A stretch of 64,000 bases of DNA from Pseudomonas sp. H1h. GTDB taxonomy: Bacteria; Pseudomonadota; Gammaproteobacteria; Pseudomonadales; Pseudomonadaceae. A model generated the notes under the pieces. That model searched no databases. It was not told where the DNA came from and saw only the letters and a list, made by a program, of their open reading frames with translations. Positions 60,085 through 64,000 of this stretch are shown in pieces. The translations under genes and the position numbers were made by a program. Positions within the stretch are counted from its first letter, which is position 1, and each line of letters opens with the position of its first letter. The DNA lies in the NCBI RefSeq assembly GCF_000633255.1, contig NZ_AYMJ01000020.1:1-64000 (forward strand). Reading direction: 5' to 3'.

Positions 60085-60953
60085 GCCGGCGTGTGTCTGA
60101 CGAACGCAACCACCTGATCCAGCACCGGCGCCAGGCGTCGAAGCGGCCGCGACAGGGTCGCCACCAGCGTCACATGACTGGGGCGCGCGTAGTACAAATC
60201 CTGCACCGGTACGCCCGCCTCGCGCAGTTTGCGCGCGAGGCCTGCAGTGTTGCGCGTCGGGTTGACCAGATTGTCCCTGGTCGCGGCGATCAGCAGCGCC
60301 GGGGGAGCGCCGCGACTGACGTGATTGATCGGCTGCGATTGCGGCGGTGAGTTCGGCCAGAAAAACACCGGGCGCACGTCGGCGTTCTTGATCGGCAGAA
60401 AATCATACGGCCCGGCCAGGCCGATCCAGCCGCTGAGGTCTTTTGACGACATGCCTACCGCGCCAAGCAGGTCAGGATCGAGCGCCAGCATCGCCGCGTT
60501 GTACGCGCCGGAACTGTGGCCCAACAGGTACAGGCGCTGCGGGTTGCCGGCGAACTCGCGGATATGGGCCCGGGTCCAGGCCACTGCCCGCGCCGAATCC
60601 TCAAGAAACAGTGGATAGCGCACTTGCGGGTACAGCCGATAATCCGCCAGCACCGCGACAATCCCCCGCGACGCCAGCGCCTCGCCGACAAAAGCGTAAT
60701 CGCCGCGATCACCGCTGTTCCAGCTGCCACCGTAAAAAAACACTACCACCGGTGCATCTTCCAGCGGCTGCCGTGGCACATAGACGTCGAGTTTCTGTCG
60801 AGGATCATCGCCATAGGCAATGCCAGCGGTTCTCTGGAACGTGTCATCGGGTGTCAGCGCATTGAGCACCTTGACCGGAGAACACCCCGAAAGCACCAGC
60901 AGCAGGAACCCGCCGAGGATTGCGCCGAACCGTTGCCACAAAGTGTTTGCCAT
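60078..60953 (-). CDS. lipoprotein alpha/beta hydrolase (esterase) in a T6SS-type operon
   Basis: A 291-aa predicted lipoprotein (lipobox VLSGC, Cys24) with an esterase fold: oxyanion segment VVFFYGGSWNSGD, nucleophile elbow GHSSGAYN (about Ser148), Asp in AATRDNLVNP and His in ARPSHVTL. It follows the DUF4123 adaptor gene by 12 bp with a GAGGTG ribosome-binding site, so it belongs to the vgrG operon. It may be an effector, an immunity or accessory protein, or an unrelated periplasmic carboxylesterase; the lipobox is unusual for an exported effector. Confidence 0.82.
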   Translation of the reverse strand: MANTLWQRFGAILGGFLLLVLSGCSPVKVLNALTPDDTFQRTAGIAYGDDPRQKLDVYVPRQPLEDAPVVVFFYGGSWNSGDRGDYAFVGEALASRGIVAVLADYRLYPQVRYPLFLEDSARAVAWTRAHIREFAGNPQRLYLLGHSSGAYNAAMLALDPDLLGAVGMSSKDLSGWIGLAGPYDFLPIKNADVRPVFFWPNSPPQSQPINHVSRGAPPALLIAATRDNLVNPTRNTAGLARKLREAGVPVQDLYYARPSHVTLVATLSRPLRRLAPVLDQVVAFVRHTPAQ

Positions 60954-60965
60954 CGGTGACGCACC

Positions 60966-61760
60966 TCAAAATTGATCTGTCTGCCAGCGTCGTCGCACAT
61001 GGTTGAGCCGTTCCTGCTGGGTCAGCCCGTCCGGCACGCCAGGCAGTTCCGCCCGGGGATGCTGCAAGCGTAGCCACAACCAGCCATCCAGCACCGTCCG
61101 GTCTCTGAAACCCAGGGTCAACCCCTCCTGCACATGGGAGACCATCCGCGCGTAATCGGTTCCCAGCGATTGGCACCAGCGCCAGATGTGCTGCTCCAGC
61201 AGGCAGCTTTGCAAGCGCTCACGCTGGCGACGGGTGAGGCTTTCATCAATCCCCAGCGGTTCCACCGCCCACCGCGGATTACGCAGTTGCTGCCAGCCCT
61301 GACTGCCAATGGCAAAGTCGGCCCAGGTGCCACCGAACCAGCGCAACAGGTCGATCGGCCCAAGCCAGCGGCTCAAGTCACTGGCGTCACAGGCATCGAA
61401 GAAGTAACTGGCCGTGTGGCGGTTGTAGTACCCGAGCAAGGCACGGTGGCTGGGCCCGAAGGAAACCGTCAGCATCCGGCGCAGGTGGCTCAACAAGATC
61501 TGCTCAGAGGTCTCACTGGCCAGCAGCAGACCACGCCAGGTTTGCGGGTCGCGGTGACACAGCGCGACCAATGCCGGGCAATCGTGCAAATCGACCAGCA
61601 GCGGCCCGTACTCGCTCACGGCGGCAAACTCGGTGGTATCGAACAACCGCGAGCAACGTACCCCGGCAAATCCCTGGCGCAGTGTCGCCAGAGCTTGCTG
61701 CGCATCGGTGCCATCAAGCAACAGCCAATTCGCCTGCCGGGCAAACCCCGCGCCGCTCAA
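60966..61760 (-). CDS. DUF4123 adaptor protein (type VI secretion)
   Basis: A 264-aa DUF4123 (Tap/TEC-type) protein, starting with the family pattern WLLLDGTDAQQAL and continuing CPALVALCHRDPQTWRGLLLASE and a Trp-rich middle. The start is taken as TTG at 61760, overlapping the vgrG stop (TTGA), because similarity begins there; the frame open upstream overlaps vgrG and is not real. DUF4123 proteins load an effector onto a VgrG tip. The next gene is the lipoprotein esterase. Confidence 0.82.
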   Translation of the reverse strand: MSGAGFARQANWLLLDGTDAQQALATLRQGFAGVRCSRLFDTTEFAAVSEYGPLLVDLHDCPALVALCHRDPQTWRGLLLASETSEQILLSHLRRMLTVSFGPSHRALLGYYNRHTASYFFDACDASDLSRWLGPIDLLRWFGGTWADFAIGSQGWQQLRNPRWAVEPLGIDESLTRRQRERLQSCLLEQHIWRWCQSLGTDYARMVSHVQEGLTLGFRDRTVLDGWLWLRLQHPRAELPGVPDGLTQQERLNHVRRRWQTDQF

Positions 61761-63097
61761 GTGGCATCGCCCTGATCCAGCGACGCGAGCAACCGGCAAC
61801 TGCAGATTGACGCCGTGCAGTGGTTGTAACTGCCACCCCCGGGGATCAGACACAACAGCAGCATGGGTTCGCCGCCGGCGAGCCATTGTGTCAGGCCCGC
61901 GCTGGGCAACACGTCCGGCAGCACGGGAGGCAAAAGCTCATGGTCGTCTTCGAGCGCTGCCGATTTCTGCAGGAAACCACTGATTACCGGCTGATCCGGA
62001 TCGCCCTCCAGAAAGCTCACCACCACTTCGACCCCTTCGCGCAACGACGCCGGCGACGTATCGCTCAATGCCGGCGCCAGGGGCAGCCAACAGTGGCTGG
62101 CGGCAGCGCCCTCCCCCTGATAAAGCCAGTCAAACTGAACCGCCACCGACCGCAGTTGATCCGGTTGTGGCTCGTCGACCATCACCACCCAGGCCCGTTG
62201 CAGGCTGTGCATGCGCGGCCTCGCACAAATGCTCACGGGTGCAGGGAGTGGCGCCTCGGCTGCGGCGAACAGCCGATTGCTGTAAGACGGCTCGCAGGCA
62301 GGATCACCGCGATGCTCGATACGGCTCAGCAACCAGCGACGGTTGCACTCGGCCAACGGATGCCCGGCCAGCGCCAGCCAGTGGGCACTGCGCACGGTCG
62401 GCAGGTCGCTGCGGCCTTCGGCCCTGTGGGTTCCGGCAGCAGGCTCGTGCACACCCGGCGCCTGCACTTGCACCTGCCAGCGACGCACCGCCGGCTCGGC
62501 GCCATTGTCCACAGACGCCCCATCAGCCACGGGCAGATGCGCCGGATCATCGGCGAACACCAGACAATGTGCCTCAGGGCTGTGCTCGAAGTAATAGTGG
62601 ATCCGCGCCTGCGCACACAGCCGCTGCACAAATTGCAGGTCCGATTCGCGGTACTGGGTGCAAAAGGTCCGCACCGGGTATTCGCGGTGCAGATCGAAGC
62701 GTCGTTGCGTACCGACAATTCCATGTTCCTTGAGCACCTGCGCAAGGATCTGCGGCACGCTCTGGCTGCTGAAAATCCGCTGGCTGAAACGCAGTTCCAG
62801 ACAACCGAGCTTCGGCGCCAGTTTCACCCGACACAACCGTGAACCTTCGCCATGCTCATGCTGGACGACACTCTGCAACTGGCCATTGAGGCCATTGTGC
62901 ATGGGGCCGAACTGCAGGAACGCCGAACGAAAAAGCAGGCTGGCAAGGTCCAGTTGCGCGTCATCGATCAACAGATCGATGTCAAAGGCAAAGGGTTCGC
63001 TGATCCCCTCACTTCCGGTAAAGGCCAGCACCTCGAAGGGGTCGGAAAGCCCTGCAACATCGAGACGAAACGACGGCTCGTTGACTGAATCGAACAT
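61757..63097 (-). CDS. VgrG-type T6SS spike protein, short
   Basis: A 446-aa VgrG: gp27-like part (residues 1-300; RLDVAGLSDPFEVLAFTGSEGISEPF, FCTQYRESDLQFVQRLCAQARIHYYFEH) and a gp5-like OB fold (about 300-385; VQFDWLYQGEG, SLREGVEVVVSFLEGDPDQPVISG). The long C-terminal beta-helix of most VgrGs is missing; it ends in a Cys-containing tail (LCLIPGGGSYNHCTASICSCR). The first gene of a three-gene operon. No other T6SS structural gene is in the window, so it is an orphan cargo unit. Confidence 0.86.
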   Translation of the reverse strand: MFDSVNEPSFRLDVAGLSDPFEVLAFTGSEGISEPFAFDIDLLIDDAQLDLASLLFRSAFLQFGPMHNGLNGQLQSVVQHEHGEGSRLCRVKLAPKLGCLELRFSQRIFSSQSVPQILAQVLKEHGIVGTQRRFDLHREYPVRTFCTQYRESDLQFVQRLCAQARIHYYFEHSPEAHCLVFADDPAHLPVADGASVDNGAEPAVRRWQVQVQAPGVHEPAAGTHRAEGRSDLPTVRSAHWLALAGHPLAECNRRWLLSRIEHRGDPACEPSYSNRLFAAAEAPLPAPVSICARPRMHSLQRAWVVMVDEPQPDQLRSVAVQFDWLYQGEGAAASHCWLPLAPALSDTSPASLREGVEVVVSFLEGDPDQPVISGFLQKSAALEDDHELLPPVLPDVLPSAGLTQWLAGGEPMLLLCLIPGGGSYNHCTASICSCRLLASLDQGDAT

Positions 63098-63329
63098 GGG
63101 CGGATCTCTACAGGAGGGACGGCCGGGGATTCTCGCCGAGAGCCATGGCCGAGTAGAGAGCTGAAGTACAACTTAGGAAATGACCTACGCGAAAAGCAGA
63201 CCGGATGACTTTTCTGATGCAGTTAGCCAAACATTTCGCGAGGATTTTGGGAGATGTCCCACCGGGTTATCCGAGTTTTCCGCAGTTTGCGGAAAAACTT
63301 CAGACAACCCGACGGGAGCGCACCTGTTC
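63098..63329. other. 232-bp region between speA and vgrG
   Basis: No gene. An imperfect hairpin at 63274-63299 (GTTTTCCGC/GCGGAAAAAC) has no T run on either side, so it is not called as a terminator. The rest presumably holds the vgrG promoter, which I cannot identify. Confidence 0.5.
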
Positions 63330-64000
63330 TCAGGAAGACAGGTAGGAGGAACGGGTCAGGCCCAGACGCAAGGCATCAAGGAACTGCGTACGCTCGCTGG
63401 CACTGATGCGGGCACTGGCGCACTTGTCGCGGTAGTGGGTCATCAGTTCTTCCGGCGACAAGTGCACGTAGCGCAACATGTCTTCGATGGTGTCGTGGGT
63501 TTCGATACCGGCGTGGTACACGCTGCCATCGGCGTTCTGGTAGATGTTCACCGAGTCGGTGTCACCGAACAGGTTGTGCATGTCGCCGAGGATTTCCTGA
63601 TAGGCGCCGACCAGGAACACACCCAGCAGGTAGTCTTCGCCCTCGTTCAAACCGTGTACCGGCAGGCTGGTTTCGATGCTCTGCTCGTCGACGTACTGGT
63701 TGATCTTGCCGTCGGAGTCGCAGGTCAGGTCTTGCAGCACGGCACGGCGCAGTGGCTCTTCGTCCAGACGGTGCAGCGGGATGATCGGCAGTACCTGATC
63801 GATCGCCCAGGTGTCCGGCAGGCTCTGGAACACCGAGAAGTTGCAGATGTACTTGTCGGCCAGCTTGTCGTTGAGTTCGTCGAGCACCTGACGGTGAGAA
63901 CGCTGACGTGCCTTCAGCGAGTTGTGCAGGCGGCGGCACACGGCGAAGTAGCACTGTTCGGCCAAGGCTTTTTCGGCCAGGGTCAGCTTGCCATCGGCGT
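63330..64000 (-). CDS. speA: biosynthetic arginine decarboxylase SpeA, C-terminal part (cut by window edge)
   Basis: The last 222 codons of SpeA, open to the right edge (DGKLTLAEKALAEQCYF continues upstream). Recognisable segments are FSVFQSLPDTWAIDQVLPIIPLHRLDE, the C-terminal catalytic-site loop with LTCDSDGKINQYV (Cys-Asp pair used in decarboxylase active sites) and GAYQEILGDMHNLFGD. The full enzyme is about 635 aa, PLP- and Mg-dependent, converting arginine to agmatine for polyamine synthesis. 5' end not present. Confidence 0.93.
   Translation of the reverse strand, partial: ADGKLTLAEKALAEQCYFAVCRRLHNSLKARQRSHRQVLDELNDKLADKYICNFSVFQSLPDTWAIDQVLPIIPLHRLDEEPLRRAVLQDLTCDSDGKINQYVDEQSIETSLPVHGLNEGEDYLLGVFLVGAYQEILGDMHNLFGDTDSVNIYQNADGSVYHAGIETHDTIEDMLRYVHLSPEELMTHYRDKCASARISASERTQFLDALRLGLTRSSYLSS

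Noticed and set aside
63274..63299. Hairpin behind speA as a Rho-independent terminator
   Set aside because: No T run follows on the minus strand and one arm has a bulge.

Overview
The window looks like a chromosomal segment of a fluorescens-group Pseudomonas. The evidence is high-GC, densely packed genes, gene orders I recall from P. aeruginosa (a PA0130-PA0148-like beta-alanine/purine block and a PA4293-PA4306-like Tad/Ppr block), and 13 copies of the GTGGGAGCGGGCTTGCTCGCG-type REP pair typical of that group. No integrase, transposase, tRNA or CRISPR array was seen.

Layout. 1-350 (minus) carries three tandem promoters of an rRNA operon whose 16S gene lies just off the left edge. 0.4-4.4 kb: beta-alanine catabolism (mmsA/bauC-like dehydrogenase, bauA-like transaminase, divergent LysR). 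4.5-19.4 kb: purine scavenging, with an NCS2 permease, a TetR regulator, a BMP-type nucleoside ABC transporter (ATPase, two permeases, separate binding protein), 8-oxoguanine deaminase, a 2OG-Fe(II) oxygenase and adenine deaminase. Interleaved are a YigZ protein, a MerR/membrane-protein/SDR module and a cation/proton antiporter. Four of these transcription units have GG-N10-GC sigma54-like promoters at plausible distances, which suggests control by nitrogen supply.

19.4-26 kb: an MFS carrier, an ArsR-type regulator, a LysR regulator divergent from a monooxygenase/dehydrogenase pair, a 57-aa protein and a Bcr/CflA exporter. 26-29.8 kb: a copper-efflux module (copZ, copA, cueR, a secreted protein of unknown function), with a CueR-type operator before both copZ and copA. 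29.7-36.1 kb: an MFS protein, a RIO-type kinase, and a divergent thiolase / FabG4-type reductase / MaoC hydratase set.

36.4-55.5 kb is a surface-structure region. It starts with a glycine/threonine-rich collagen-like lipoprotein followed by an FhaC/ShlB-type outer-membrane transporter, then a complete Tad/Flp pilus locus: DUF3613 protein, tadD, C, B, A, Z, rcpA, rcpC, two flp pilins, a stand-alone receiver, PprB regulator, FppA prepilin peptidase, a TadE/F-type pseudopilin, PprA sensor kinase and TadG. The REP pairs found on both sides are absent from 33.8 to 55.6 kb.

55.7-64 kb: two DUF4136 lipoproteins, MazG-like and CmoM proteins, a small membrane protein, a DinF-type MATE exporter, a VgrG-DUF4123-lipoprotein esterase operon (type VI secretion cargo module) and the C-terminal third of arginine decarboxylase speA running off the right edge.

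The least conventional elements are the collagen-like lipoprotein/FhaC pair, which lacks a recognisable TpsA exoprotein; the second Flp pilin, with Ala instead of Gly before the cleavage site; the sigma54-like motif set on the purine genes; and the VgrG-adaptor-esterase operon.
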